A stretch of 52,178 nt of DNA from an uncultured Bacteroidales bacterium (GTDB lineage: Bacteria > Bacteroidota > Bacteroidia > Bacteroidales > Bacteroidaceae): positions 1 to 52,178 of the forward strand of contig CADBXL010000025.1 of NCBI GenBank assembly GCA_902798615.1, in the 5' to 3' direction. The notes beneath the pieces were generated by a model. The model saw only the letters and a list, made by a program, of their open reading frames with translations. It searched no databases and was not told where the DNA came from. Each line of letters begins with the position of its first letter. Positions within the stretch are counted from its first letter, which is position 1. The position numbers were made by a program, and so were the translations under genes. Positions 25,605 through 33,978 of this stretch are shown in pieces.

Positions 25605-25853
25605 TTAGCGTTCGAATCTTATGCAATGAGGAGCAATTTCGAACACTTTACCAGTACTTATCTCTTCAATAATAGCAACCTTCTTGGTAAGGTTCCTTTC
25701 TTGTTGAGGATCATAAAATATGACATTGCCAAAGCAATGGAAGAATCCCTGTCGTTCTTCCATAATGTCATTGGAATCTTCTGACTCTAAATCGCCTATA
25801 GACAGATTTTGCTCATTCAAATTAAAAATCACTTTTCTTAATTCTTCTTTCAT
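25605..25853 (-). CDS. Small cytoplasmic protein, unknown function
   Basis: This 82-residue protein has no signal peptide or membrane segment. Its C-terminal half (GNVIFYDPQQERNLTKKVAIIEEISTGKVFEIAPHCIRF) looks beta-rich. I do not recognise a family. It ends 1-30 nt before the lipoprotein start and lies about 60 nt downstream of a candidate structured RNA that could be its leader. Confidence 0.6.
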   Translation of the reverse strand: MKEELRKVIFNLNEQNLSIGDLESEDSNDIMEERQGFFHCFGNVIFYDPQQERNLTKKVAIIEEISTGKVFEIAPHCIRFER

Positions 25854-25914
25854 TTATGAGAAATGTTTGCTTATGATACCCAAGTTCAGTTTTTTTATAC
25901 AATTAACCACATAA

Positions 25915-26250
25915 CAAAAAACGTGGGTATCCACCTTCTGCTCATCTATCATCTGAGGCCTACCACAGCCTTGTGTACTGACGAACAGAGTGATACCCAC
26001 ACAACGTATTAACGATATACCCGAAAGTGTGCTATGAAGGTATGGTTAGCCTTCTAGCACACAACGGATATACATATTTTACGTAACCGTGGCATCATAC
26101 TCCGCAATGTCTTAGGTACACAATCTTATGTGGTAATTTCAGATGACCAATCGACAAAGCATCGTGTGACGCTTTTCCTTTATGTAGTGTCCAGTCCCAT
26201 AGCTCCTCCCATCTCAATGGGAGTCAATGTTAATGAACTATAGACGAGTG
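25915..26250 (-). ncRNA. Candidate structured RNA or leader of the 82-residue gene
   Basis: A minus-strand promoter (26282-26251) is followed by about 330 nt without an ORF and rich in pairing, including CTCCCATTGAGATGGGAG and TGTGTGCTA...TAGCACAC. It ends in a stem GTGGGTATC (about 26000-25992) with GATACCCAC (25930-25922) and TTTTTT (25920-25915). It is either an independent RNA or an attenuating leader for the gene starting at 25853. It is not tmRNA, RNase P RNA or SRP RNA by the motifs that I know. Confidence 0.55.
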
Positions 26251-26282
26251 CAAAAATACAAAAAAGTTAGCATATTAAACAA
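26251..26282 (-). promoter_or_regulatory. Promoter of the candidate structured RNA
   Basis: TTG (26282-26280), 21 nt, TATTTTTG (26258-26251) on the minus strand. Confidence 0.65.
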
Positions 26283-26455
26283 GTTTTTGCGAGAAATTTT
26301 AATAATTAGTTGCTAATTTTATGAAAAAAACGTATTGTTGTGCACATTTTGGGGAAACTTAATGATGCAAATGTATTTTAGCATGATTCCGTTGAGGGAG
26401 ATACTAAGATAAAAAACTATTAGGGATTTCCCTATCAGGTATTAGGAAAATACAA

Positions 26456-26486
26456 TTGTCAGACACGGACAGAAATCGTACTTTTG
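26456..26486 (+). promoter_or_regulatory. Promoter of the M64 peptidase gene
   Basis: TTG (26456-26458), 20 nt, TACTTTTG (26479-26486). The leader to the ATG would be about 150 nt and includes a partial repeat (CTGTGGTATCATATCC near 26573) of the CCGTGGCATCATACTCC segment at about 26085. Confidence 0.65.
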
Positions 26487-26644
26487 TCGCCAAATAAAAA
26501 ACAGATGATAAAAGTATGAAGAACTTAACCATTATTTCTACTATCACATCATGTACTACATGTTTTACAAAACTGTGGTATCATATCCTTTGATTGCAAA
26601 AATACAACTTTAAATATAGTTCCAATCTCAAAATACTAACCAAA

Positions 26645-28321
26645 ATGAAAACAACTAAAGTTTACCTAATGATGATTCTATGCCTCATTGCTCTAATTGG
26701 ATGTAGAGAAGATGATGATGTCATATCATCAGACGAACTAACCGTGACTAATATTAGTGTAAGTGTGGAGGATTCTGTATATGTCGTTCTTTCTGGTGAT
26801 TATAAAAAATCCGAGAGCTTCACTTTCACGTATGCCGACGATTGGGTAGTGACTGGTTTCAAAGATAGCCTATTTACTATATCTCAGAAATCAGGCAAGG
26901 CTGGTGATAATACCATCACAATATCTGCCAAAGATTATAATTGTTCTGATACTCTTTGCACCACTACGTTTTCTGTAACTCCTGTCAATAAAAATGATAT
27001 AGAGAAAATTAATGTCTGTGTATTACAAAAACCTGCCTTTGGTCTTGACGAAATGAATATACAAGTCAGCCCTGAAGGCGATACCTTACATTTGAAATTC
27101 AATACAGATATTGAAATAAACGAGAGTCTGATATTCGTTGGGAATGACTTTATGATGGAGAAAAGTACAATTGAAGGTAATAACATCGAGATTATAATAA
27201 AACCAAATGTGACGGACAAGATTATACATGGAGCTTTTTGTATTACTATGAAAGATAATGATGGTAAGCTTATCCACTCTGGCTTTTGCAATATCGAACA
27301 ACCAACAATGTCCTCTGTTTCAAAGGATATGTACACTGAGGATGGTAAAGTGACGCGACTACTCAGCCATACTAGGGGAAAAGGTATTCCTATCGTCATA
27401 ATGGGTGACGGATTTCTTGATGTTGACATCACAAGCGGAAGATATCGTAGTGCTACAAAGAAGGCTGCTGATGCGATTTTTGACAGATATCCGATGTCGT
27501 GCCTAAAGGATTACTTTGATATATATGAGGTTACTGCTGTTTCTCATAACAACTATTTCTCTGATTTATCAAGTACAGCATTTGGTTGTCGCTATGCAGA
27601 TAGAAGAACGATAGATAGTCATTGGGGCAAGATAGTGGATTATGCATGTAAGGCTATAGATGAAAATCGTTTAAAGGATGCTGTCATTCTTACCTTATTG
27701 AATGACTCTGTCTATGCAGGTTCATGTATGATGCATTCGGAGTGTGAAGTTTCTGATATTCCGAGCGGATGGTCTATAGCATGCCTTCCTGTAGGAGATT
27801 CTAACTTTGAATATACCATAAATCATGAGGTTGTTGGTCATGGATTCGCAAAACTTGCAGACGAATATATCGAATTTGAAGGTGAAATACCATACGATGA
27901 AATAGAATATACAAAGACATACCAAAGCTATGGCTTCTACAGGAATTTATCATTTAGCAACGATGTAACGAAGTCGTATTGGGCAAAACTGGCTGCCGAT
28001 AGTCGTTATGCCCATGAAAAACTCGGATGCTACGAAGGAGGTCGTTATTACCCCAAGGGAGTTTGGCGACCTACAGATGATAGTGTCATGAACGGATTTG
28101 TTGAATGTTTTAATGCAATAGGCAGACTCATGATATACAAGCGATGCATGAATATAGCCTATGGTGACAAATGGAAATTCGACTATGAAGACTTCGTTAA
28201 CTTTGAGAAAGCAAATGCCCAAATGTATGCATCATCAAGTAAGGCAAAAACAAGGAGCGCTTCAAAAAAACATTTAGGCTCATGCGTGCGAATTGTGGAA
28301 AGCCCAAAAATAAGTCAGTAA
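26645..28321 (+). CDS. M64 family (IgA peptidase-like) metallopeptidase lipoprotein
   Basis: The start at 26645 gives MKTTKVYLMMILCLIALIGC, a lipoprotein signal peptide, which the longer reading from 26594 would bury. Residues about 25-210 hold one or two beta-sandwich domains with BACON-like strands. The peptidase domain (about 235-530) has IPIVIMGDGFLDVDI and the zinc motif HEVVGHGFAKLADEY starting at H394. M64 members include IgA-cleaving enzymes, but the substrate here is unknown. It is presumably surface-exposed or periplasmic and stands alone with its own promoter. Confidence 0.88.
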   Translation: MKTTKVYLMMILCLIALIGCREDDDVISSDELTVTNISVSVEDSVYVVLSGDYKKSESFTFTYADDWVVTGFKDSLFTISQKSGKAGDNTITISAKDYNCSDTLCTTTFSVTPVNKNDIEKINVCVLQKPAFGLDEMNIQVSPEGDTLHLKFNTDIEINESLIFVGNDFMMEKSTIEGNNIEIIIKPNVTDKIIHGAFCITMKDNDGKLIHSGFCNIEQPTMSSVSKDMYTEDGKVTRLLSHTRGKGIPIVIMGDGFLDVDITSGRYRSATKKAADAIFDRYPMSCLKDYFDIYEVTAVSHNNYFSDLSSTAFGCRYADRRTIDSHWGKIVDYACKAIDENRLKDAVILTLLNDSVYAGSCMMHSECEVSDIPSGWSIACLPVGDSNFEYTINHEVVGHGFAKLADEYIEFEGEIPYDEIEYTKTYQSYGFYRNLSFSNDVTKSYWAKLAADSRYAHEKLGCYEGGRYYPKGVWRPTDDSVMNGFVECFNAIGRLMIYKRCMNIAYGDKWKFDYEDFVNFEKANAQMYASSSKAKTRSASKKHLGSCVRIVESPKISQ

Positions 28322-28344
28322 AATTAATGGAGGTAATCGTAGAA

Positions 28345-28720
28345 AAAAAAAGAATTTTCATACTACTCGTCAACTCATCACCCGTAACGCTGTATCACGT
28401 TGTGGTATAATCCGTTACAGCGGTGATTCATTTCAAGACACTCGTCACCCACTCGCCACACGAAACCTCGTAACGTGTTGAGACCGTGGATGTTGAGCGG
28501 TTTATTCACTCGTCACCCTATTTCGGGTGGCGAGTGATGACGAGTGAAATATGCTTGCAACTTATTGATTGCTAATATAATATCTCGTATGCGGGTGAAG
28601 AGTGGGTGAAGAGTTGAACGAAATGAATCACCGTTGCAACACGTTGTACGTTAGCATGTTGCAACGCTATGGGTGACGAGTTGCAGAGTAGTGTGAAAAT
28701 TCTTTTTTCTGAAACTGATT
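28345..28720. repeat. Large imperfect inverted repeat built of ACTCGTCACCC units
   Basis: The left end (AGAATTTTCATACTACTCG from 28351) matches the complement of the right end (to about 28715) with few changes over roughly 40 nt and then intermittently. ACTCGTCACCC-like units start at 28440, 28451 and 28508; inverted GGGTGNNGAGT units start at 28525, 28593, 28604 and 28671. Several steps are exactly 11 bp. No ORF of support. Confidence 0.8.
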
Positions 28721-28786
28721 TTGCTATCTCTACATAGCAATTCCGACACCTTACAGAAGTACCACCGTTTCTCCTTCGCTCCAAGT

Positions 28787-28824
28787 CCGTTGCAAGTCCG
28801 TTGCAAGTCCGTTCCAAGTCCGTT
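28787..28824 (+). repeat. Four CCGTT repeats with 11-bp period
   Basis: CCGTT starts at 28787, 28798, 28809 and 28820 within AAGTCCGTTGC units. The same period and core occur at 13373-13410. Confidence 0.9.
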
Positions 28825-28903
28825 CCTAAGAATGGGCGAAAAATGGGACTTACATGGGATTTGCTTCGGAGTTACATGGAGTACAGAATCACTTGGCGAG
28901 TGG

Positions 28904-29125
28904 CTATTCCTCTTCATTTTCTGTATTCCTGTATTCAAGTATATCCCCTGGCTGGCAGTCGAGAGCCTTGCAAATAGCATCGAGCGTAGAAAAACGAATA
29001 GCCTTTGCTTTGCCAGTCTTTAGGACAGAGAGGTTGGCGGCGGTTATTCCTATGCGCTCTGCAAGTTCCTGTGAAGACATCTTGCGCTTGGCAAGCATTA
29101 CATCTACATTAACTATTATACTCAT
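28904..29125 (-). CDS. XRE-family helix-turn-helix regulator
   Basis: The 73-residue protein is a single Cro/C1-type domain: MLAKRKMSSQELAERIGITAANLSVLKTGKAKAIRFSTLDAICKALDCQPGDILEY, with helix-turn-helix at about residues 18-40 and the family-typical end. It starts 3 nt after the stop of the DUF2975 gene; this pairing of a DUF2975 membrane protein with a small XRE regulator is widespread. It probably controls its own operon. Confidence 0.92.
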   Translation of the reverse strand: MSIIVNVDVMLAKRKMSSQELAERIGITAANLSVLKTGKAKAIRFSTLDAICKALDCQPGDILEYRNTENEEE

Positions 29126-29127
29126 AA

Positions 29128-29847
29128 CTAAACTGTTAAGTCCTGTTCGTCTTTCAATTCCTTGCCCATAAGGATTACTTGTGATACAACCATGAAGGCA
29201 AGACCTGAAATAATGTACATAATATTACTCGTATTGCAGAATACAATATCATAATCAGCCATAAAGACATGATGGATATTGTATTGTGCTATGGCATACG
29301 ATGTAATCAAGTCGGCAAAGTATAATCCTACGAGCATTATTCCTAATGTCTCTAATTTCTTTGCAATGTCGGCTACAAATACATTGCCTGTGCGTACGTT
29401 GCGAATAATCTTGATGCTAATCCACACAATATAGAAACAGATAGCAGCGATGAAGAAGCCGATGGTGAGGTATGGCGCTATGAAGATTATGGCTTGCTTG
29501 GTTGAGTCGTAAGGAACTTCGAGCTTTACCTTTTCCATAGTGACTTTATAATCCTGTCCGAAAGAGTGTGACATCATAACGCTATCGTTTACTATGGCCT
29601 TAGGTCTTACGAACACGCTGTATTGCTTGGTTGGCTTGTATTGAGAATGAAGTGTCCCATTCTTGTCTCTTGTGTGAGTAGCAAAAGATGTTGGCTCCTT
29701 GACATTCTCCAGGCACTCACCTTCTGATCTGTAACTGGTGATATTAGTACCAAAGTCGTAATGACATACAGAACTTATACTGTAAACAAAAGTCATTACT
29801 ATAACGCAGATTAGTAATGAGGTGTAGATTTTAAGTTTTTTACTCAT
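29128..29847 (-). CDS. DUF2975 membrane protein
   Basis: The start at 29847 (MSKKLKIYTSLLICVIVMTF) is preferred over 29856 because it sits closer to the promoter and begins the family-like N-terminus. The 239-residue protein has an N-terminal helix (about 6-28), a periplasmic stretch, and three C-terminal helices, with KIIRNVRTGNVFVADIAKKLETLG, the segment typical of DUF2975. Function unknown; it is cotranscribed with the XRE regulator. Confidence 0.85.
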   Translation of the reverse strand: MSKKLKIYTSLLICVIVMTFVYSISSVCHYDFGTNITSYRSEGECLENVKEPTSFATHTRDKNGTLHSQYKPTKQYSVFVRPKAIVNDSVMMSHSFGQDYKVTMEKVKLEVPYDSTKQAIIFIAPYLTIGFFIAAICFYIVWISIKIIRNVRTGNVFVADIAKKLETLGIMLVGLYFADLITSYAIAQYNIHHVFMADYDIVFCNTSNIMYIISGLAFMVVSQVILMGKELKDEQDLTV

Positions 29848-29889
29848 AATAGGCAAATATTTATTGTTTAACGATAATTAATTTCGGTG

Positions 29890-29920
29890 CAAAGGTAATA
29901 ATATTTTTTGAATATCCAAA
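29890..29920 (-). promoter_or_regulatory. Promoter of the DUF2975-XRE operon
   Basis: TTTG (29920-29917), 19 nt, TACCTTTG (29897-29890), 43 nt before the ATG. Confidence 0.8.
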
Positions 29921-29937
29921 TATTTTTGCAGAAAAAA

Positions 29938-29954
29938 TTATCGAAAAACGATAA
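29938..29954. promoter_or_regulatory. Possible operator TTATCG-N5-CGATAA
   Basis: A perfect 6-bp inverted repeat with a 5-nt centre lies just upstream of the -33 element, and the half site ACGATAA recurs at 29868-29874 downstream of the start of transcription. This fits a site for the XRE regulator of the same operon. Confidence 0.4.
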
Positions 29955-30022
29955 AAATATATGCTTTTTCGGTAAATGATGGGATTCTTTTCCTAATTGA
30001 TTTAAGTTTTGGATGTACAGAA

Positions 30023-30263
30023 TTGCCTAAAAGGCAATACTATGAGTAACCCCGTACATACGAGTGAAACGAGGATGTGCGGGGGATAAAGTCCATAATC
30101 CTTCTACTGCCTGGAGGGCAGTACATCGTGAAAAGTCATGTGTAAAAGCCAATCAGGTACAGCCTTCCAGGCTGGTAGGTGTGGTGGTAGTTCTCTATCC
30201 GAGGGCATCCTCTCCTTCGTCGAGTATGCACCTCGGTTACTCATAGTGTTGCCTTCCAGGCAA
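30023..30263. ncRNA. Candidate multibranched structured RNA or hairpin-bounded element
   Basis: A perfect 13-bp stem, ACTATGAGTAACC (30039-30051) with GGTTACTCATAGT (30235-30247), encloses several hairpins: CCCCGTACAT/ATGTGCGGGG (30051-30085), ACTGCC/GGCAGT (30105-30121), CAGCC/GGCTG (about 30160-30174) and CCGAGGGCAT/ATGCACCTCGG (30199-30236). On both outer flanks sits a small hairpin TTGCC-N5-GGCAA (30023-30037 and 30249-30263). No ORF or clear promoter was found, and the strand is unknown. Confidence 0.6.
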
Positions 30264-30542
30264 TTCTAAACTCCGTTTTCTGATTGTAATTGTTCCAAAA
30301 CCATATTAATAAGGTGTTTGTGAAAGAATTGCCTTATGTGGCACGAAATGTTAAAATTGCGTATTTACAAGCGAAATGTCAATTTATTATTCGTTTATCT
30401 AAGGAAATTTTATTAATTTTGCACCCGCAAATCAAAATTTGCTGCATTCGATGATTGCAAAAAGCGTCAGTGATTAGACGTTATGCATCAGAAGGATGTA
30501 ATAATCAATTAATTATTAATCACATAAAATTTCTTTTACATT

Positions 30543-30812
30543 ATGTATTTAGATTCAGCCAAGAAGACTGAGATCTTCGGTCAGTACGGTAAGTCTGCTA
30601 CAGACACAGGTTCTGCAGAGAGCCAGATTGCTCTCTTCACATTCCGTATCAAGCACCTCACAGAGCACCTTAAGGAGAACCACAAGGATTACAAGACTGC
30701 TCGTAGTCTTACAATGCTCGTAGGTAAGCGTCGCGCTCTCCTCGACTACCTCAAGGATCGTGACATCACCCGTTACCGTAACATCATCAAGGCTCTCGGT
30801 CTGCGTAAGTAA
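30543..30812 (+). CDS. rpsO: 30S ribosomal protein S15
   Basis: The 89-residue protein has the S15 signature regions TGSAESQIALFTFRIKHLTEHLKENHKDY and LVGKRRALLDYLKDRDITRYRNIIKALGLRK at normal length. S15 binds the central domain of 16S rRNA early in 30S assembly. A -7 element TAATTTTG (30414-30421) lies about 120 nt upstream, leaving a leader long enough for the autoregulation known for this gene in other bacteria. Confidence 0.97.
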   Translation: MYLDSAKKTEIFGQYGKSATDTGSAESQIALFTFRIKHLTEHLKENHKDYKTARSLTMLVGKRRALLDYLKDRDITRYRNIIKALGLRK

Positions 30813-30836
30813 TCTTTTACGAACGCAAAAGGATGG

Positions 30837-30887
30837 ATCTCCAGCAAGGCATCACTCCAAAGGATGTCATGTTGGAGATTTTTTATT
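30837..30887 (+). terminator. Terminator of rpsO
   Basis: ATCTCCAGCAAGGCATC pairs, with a few mismatches, with GATGTCATGTTGGAGAT and is followed by TTTTTTATT. Confidence 0.8.
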
Positions 30888-30892
30888 AAACA

Positions 30893-31086
30893 GGCCTCTC
30901 CCCCCGCCCTCCCCCGTAGGGAGGGAGCCGGAAGGCAAAAGGTATGCAAATTATAGGCCTAACCAAGCCTTCCCAAAGGGAAGAATGTTCGATTGTATAA
31001 TCGCTAAAGGCATGTTAATTATTAATTGTTAATTTTAATTCGGCTCTCCGGCTCCCTCCCTACGGAGGAGGGCGGGGGGAGAGGCC
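30893..31086. repeat. Palindromic doublet type B upstream of fkp
   Basis: Ends GGCCTCTCCCCCCGCCC (30893) and GGGCGGGGGGAGAGGCC (31086), 194 bp with a long AT-rich spacer. The right end lies 9 nt before the fkp ATG, so the element forms the immediate leader of that gene. Confidence 0.93.
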
Positions 31087-31095
31087 ATATCTATT

Positions 31096-33978
31096 ATGAA
31101 AAAACTATTATCTCTCCCACCTAATCTGGTGGATTGTTTTCACGATATCACAGGATTGTCTCGCGAAGAATGGTTCTGTACCAACGATCCTGTTGGTGCA
31201 AAGCTTGGTTCTGGCGGTGGCACAACGTGGCTAATGCAGGAGTACGAGAAGTCGGAGTTCTATGACAATCAGGCAACTGATGGAAAGCCTGAAAAGCGTC
31301 TTATCCTTCATGCCGGAGGACAGAGCCGTCGCCTTCCTGCATACGCTCCTTCTGGTAAAATCCTTACTCCTATCCCTGTGTTCCGTTGGGAGAGAGGACA
31401 GCGCTTGTCTCAGGATCTTCTTTCGCTTCAAGTACCTCTCTATGAGAAGATAATGTCGGTTGCGCCTGACGGTCTCCGCACTATGATTGTGAGTGGCGAT
31501 GTGTATATCCGTGCTACTCAGCCTATTGGCGAGATACCAGATGCCGATGTGGTGTGCTATGGTCTTTGGCTCGGTCCTGAGATTGCTTGCGACCACGGCA
31601 TCTTCGTTTCTTCGCATGAAAAGCCGGGAATACTGAAGTGTATGATGCAAAAGCCATCAGTTCAGACACTATCTCAGCTCCTTGAAAATCACTACTACCT
31701 TACTGATATAGGTATCTGGCTATTGTCTGATAAGGCGATGCAAGTGCTTAGGAATAAGTCGCTTAATGCTGACGGAAGCATAAGGGAATACGACCTCTAC
31801 TCTGAATTCGGATGCGGCTTGGGTACTGATCCAACTACCCCCGATGATGAGGTGAGCCAACTATCAGTAGCTATTCTCCCGTTGCCTGGTGGCGAGTTCT
31901 ACCATTATGGCACAACGCACGAGATTCTATCCTCAACCCTTGCCGTTCAGAATATCGTAAATGATCAGCGAGAGATAATGCATCATTCCAGAAGGCCGCA
32001 TCCTGCCTTGTTTGTGCAGAATTCGGAGCTAAAGATAAAGCTAACGGACAAGAACCAGAATATCTGGATAGAAAATTCATGGATAGGCGAGAAATGGACG
32101 CTTACAATGGATAATGTCATTACTGGTGTACCTGAGAATGACTGGGAGATAACTCTTCAGCCTGGTCAATGTATCGATATTGTTCCAATTGGCGAGAAGG
32201 GATATGCAGTCCGTACTTACGGATTTAACGACAAGTTCGCAGGAAAGTTGCAGTTCACGCCGATGTTCCCTGTCGTGGAAAGTATAGAGGAAATAGGGGA
32301 GGTGTTGAAAGAAAAGCTGCAAGCCGCAGACAGCTACAGCCCCTCACCTGCCCTTCGGGCATCCTCTCCCCAAGGGGCGAGGGAAAAGTTACCTTTTGCC
32401 GCTAATGGAGATGATTTTGAGGGATCAATTCTTACTTCCTCCTCGCCCCTTGGGGAGAGGATGCCCGAAGGGCAGGTGAGGGGCCGCAGCTCTCGCCGTA
32501 TCTCCGCCGAGCAAATCTCATCTCAGGCTAACCTTCGTCGCCTGACTGCTCAGAGAAAGCGTTTCCGTGCGCTTTGTTGGCCTTCTATTGCCGAAAATTA
32601 TCGTCATAGCGTGTTCTTCCAGACGGATCTTGGCGATGCTGCACAGGAATTTGCTGCAAACAATATCGCTATTCCACAACCAATCAGCGAGGATAATCCG
32701 CTACTCACACGAGTGCACGATAATATGTTCCGTGCCGAGGTTAAGCGACTTCGTGGAGAGGATGATACGAAAGAGGCTCTGGAGGCTTTCCGACTTCTGC
32801 GTCAAGGACTTACCGAGACTGTCAAGGTAGAGATTGAGAATCAGAAATCACCTCGTATGTCGGTGTATAGCGATCAGATTGTGTGGGGTAGGTCGCCTGT
32901 GCGTATTGACATTGCAGGTGGCTGGACAGATACCCCTCCTTATTGTCTGATGGAGGGTGGAAATGTCATCAATCTTGCCATAGAACTGAACGGTCAGCCG
33001 CCTCTTCAGGCATACGTGAAGCCTTGCAAGGAGCGCCATATCATTCTCCGAAGCATCGACCTTGGTGCGTCTGAGGTTGTCAATACCTACGAGGAACTTG
33101 CTGATTTCTACCATGTTGGTTCTCCTTTCTCCATTCCGAAGGCTGCCCTCGTACTTGCAGGTTTCCAGCCGGGCTTCTGCATCGAGAAGTTTGAGTCGTT
33201 GGAAAAGCAGTTGGAGGCTTTCGGCTGTGGCATAGAACTCACCATGCTTTCGGCTATTCCCGCAGGCTCAGGACTTGGCACGAGCAGCATCCTTGCAAGT
33301 ACCGTGCTTGGTGCGTTGAATGATTTCTGCGGACTGGCATGGGATAAGCAGGAGATAGGTCGTCGCACGCTTGTTCTCGAACAACTCCTTACTACTGGCG
33401 GTGGCTGGCAGGATCAGTTTGGCGGTTTGCTTCAGGGCATCAAGCTTCTTCAGACAAAGCGAGGCTTCGACCAGAGTCCTACGGTCCATTGGTTGCCTTC
33501 AGAGCTTTACACCCAGCCAGAATATCGTCAATGTCACCTTCTCTATTACACAGGCATCACTCGCACGGCAAAGACATTGTTGGCAGAAATTGTCCGTAGG
33601 ATGTTCCTGAACAACCACGATGAGATAGCCCTTCTGCGTGATATGAAGGAGCACACGCTTAATCTCTATGAGACGATTCAAAGGAACGATTTCGTGGGTT
33701 TGGGCAAGGCTATCCGCAAGACTTGGGCACAGAATCAGGCTATCGACAGTGGTACTAATCCCGCAGGTGTCAAGGCCATAAGTGATATGGTGGACGATCT
33801 CAGTCTCGGCTATAAGCTCCCTGGTGCTGGTGGTGGTGGCTATCTCTATATGGTGGCGAAAGATCCCGATGCAGCTGCTCGTATCAGACAGATTCTCAAC
33901 GCTAATCCTCAGAATGCAAACGCCCGTTTCGTGGAAATGACGTTGAGCGAACAAGGATTGCAGGTTAGTAGGAGCTAA
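31096..33978 (+). CDS. fkp: Bifunctional fucokinase/GDP-fucose pyrophosphorylase with repeat-encoded insert
   Basis: The 960-residue protein joins an N-terminal fucose-1-phosphate guanylyltransferase (residues about 1-400, with LHAGGQSRRLPAYAPSGK) to a C-terminal GHMP kinase (about 590-960, with WGRSPVRIDIAGGWTDTPPY, the ATP loop IPAGSGLGTSSILAS and PGAGGGGYLYM). It converts L-fucose to GDP-fucose for surface glycan and glycoprotein fucosylation, as known for B. fragilis Fkp. Residues about 415-463 (SPSPALRASSPQGARE ... ERMPEGQVRG) are encoded by a complete type A palindromic doublet between the two domains. The gene is probably read with the following GSCFA gene, separated by a type C doublet. 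Confidence 0.95.
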   Translation: MKKLLSLPPNLVDCFHDITGLSREEWFCTNDPVGAKLGSGGGTTWLMQEYEKSEFYDNQATDGKPEKRLILHAGGQSRRLPAYAPSGKILTPIPVFRWERGQRLSQDLLSLQVPLYEKIMSVAPDGLRTMIVSGDVYIRATQPIGEIPDADVVCYGLWLGPEIACDHGIFVSSHEKPGILKCMMQKPSVQTLSQLLENHYYLTDIGIWLLSDKAMQVLRNKSLNADGSIREYDLYSEFGCGLGTDPTTPDDEVSQLSVAILPLPGGEFYHYGTTHEILSSTLAVQNIVNDQREIMHHSRRPHPALFVQNSELKIKLTDKNQNIWIENSWIGEKWTLTMDNVITGVPENDWEITLQPGQCIDIVPIGEKGYAVRTYGFNDKFAGKLQFTPMFPVVESIEEIGEVLKEKLQAADSYSPSPALRASSPQGAREKLPFAANGDDFEGSILTSSSPLGERMPEGQVRGRSSRRISAEQISSQANLRRLTAQRKRFRALCWPSIAENYRHSVFFQTDLGDAAQEFAANNIAIPQPISEDNPLLTRVHDNMFRAEVKRLRGEDDTKEALEAFRLLRQGLTETVKVEIENQKSPRMSVYSDQIVWGRSPVRIDIAGGWTDTPPYCLMEGGNVINLAIELNGQPPLQAYVKPCKERHIILRSIDLGASEVVNTYEELADFYHVGSPFSIPKAALVLAGFQPGFCIEKFESLEKQLEAFGCGIELTMLSAIPAGSGLGTSSILASTVLGALNDFCGLAWDKQEIGRRTLVLEQLLTTGGGWQDQFGGLLQGIKLLQTKRGFDQSPTVHWLPSELYTQPEYRQCHLLYYTGITRTAKTLLAEIVRRMFLNNHDEIALLRDMKEHTLNLYETIQRNDFVGLGKAIRKTWAQNQAIDSGTNPAGVKAISDMVDDLSLGYKLPGAGGGGYLYMVAKDPDAAARIRQILNANPQNANARFVEMTLSEQGLQVSRS
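32339..32484 (+). repeat. Palindromic doublet type A inside fkp
   Basis: 146 bp, ends GCCCCTCACC and GGTGAGGGGC. Both arms carry the inner palindrome as TGCCCTTCGGGCA/TGCCCGAAGGGCA, whereas most copies have TAC/GTA there. CAGCT occurs just outside both ends (32331-32335 and 32487-32491), exactly 156 bp or 52 codons apart. Confidence 0.95.

Noticed and set aside
25915-26250. tmRNA, RNase P RNA or 6S RNA
   Set aside because: I found no tRNA-like end or tag frame, no GAGGAAAGUCC-type core, and the length and shape do not suit 6S; it is left as unassigned.
28572-28980. Overlapping ORFs on both strands in the iterated-motif locus
   Set aside because: They run through inverted repeats and CCGTT arrays and look like translated repeats, not proteins.
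30064-30246. 60-residue plus-strand ORF
   Set aside because: It lies wholly within the multibranched hairpin structure and has no protein features.
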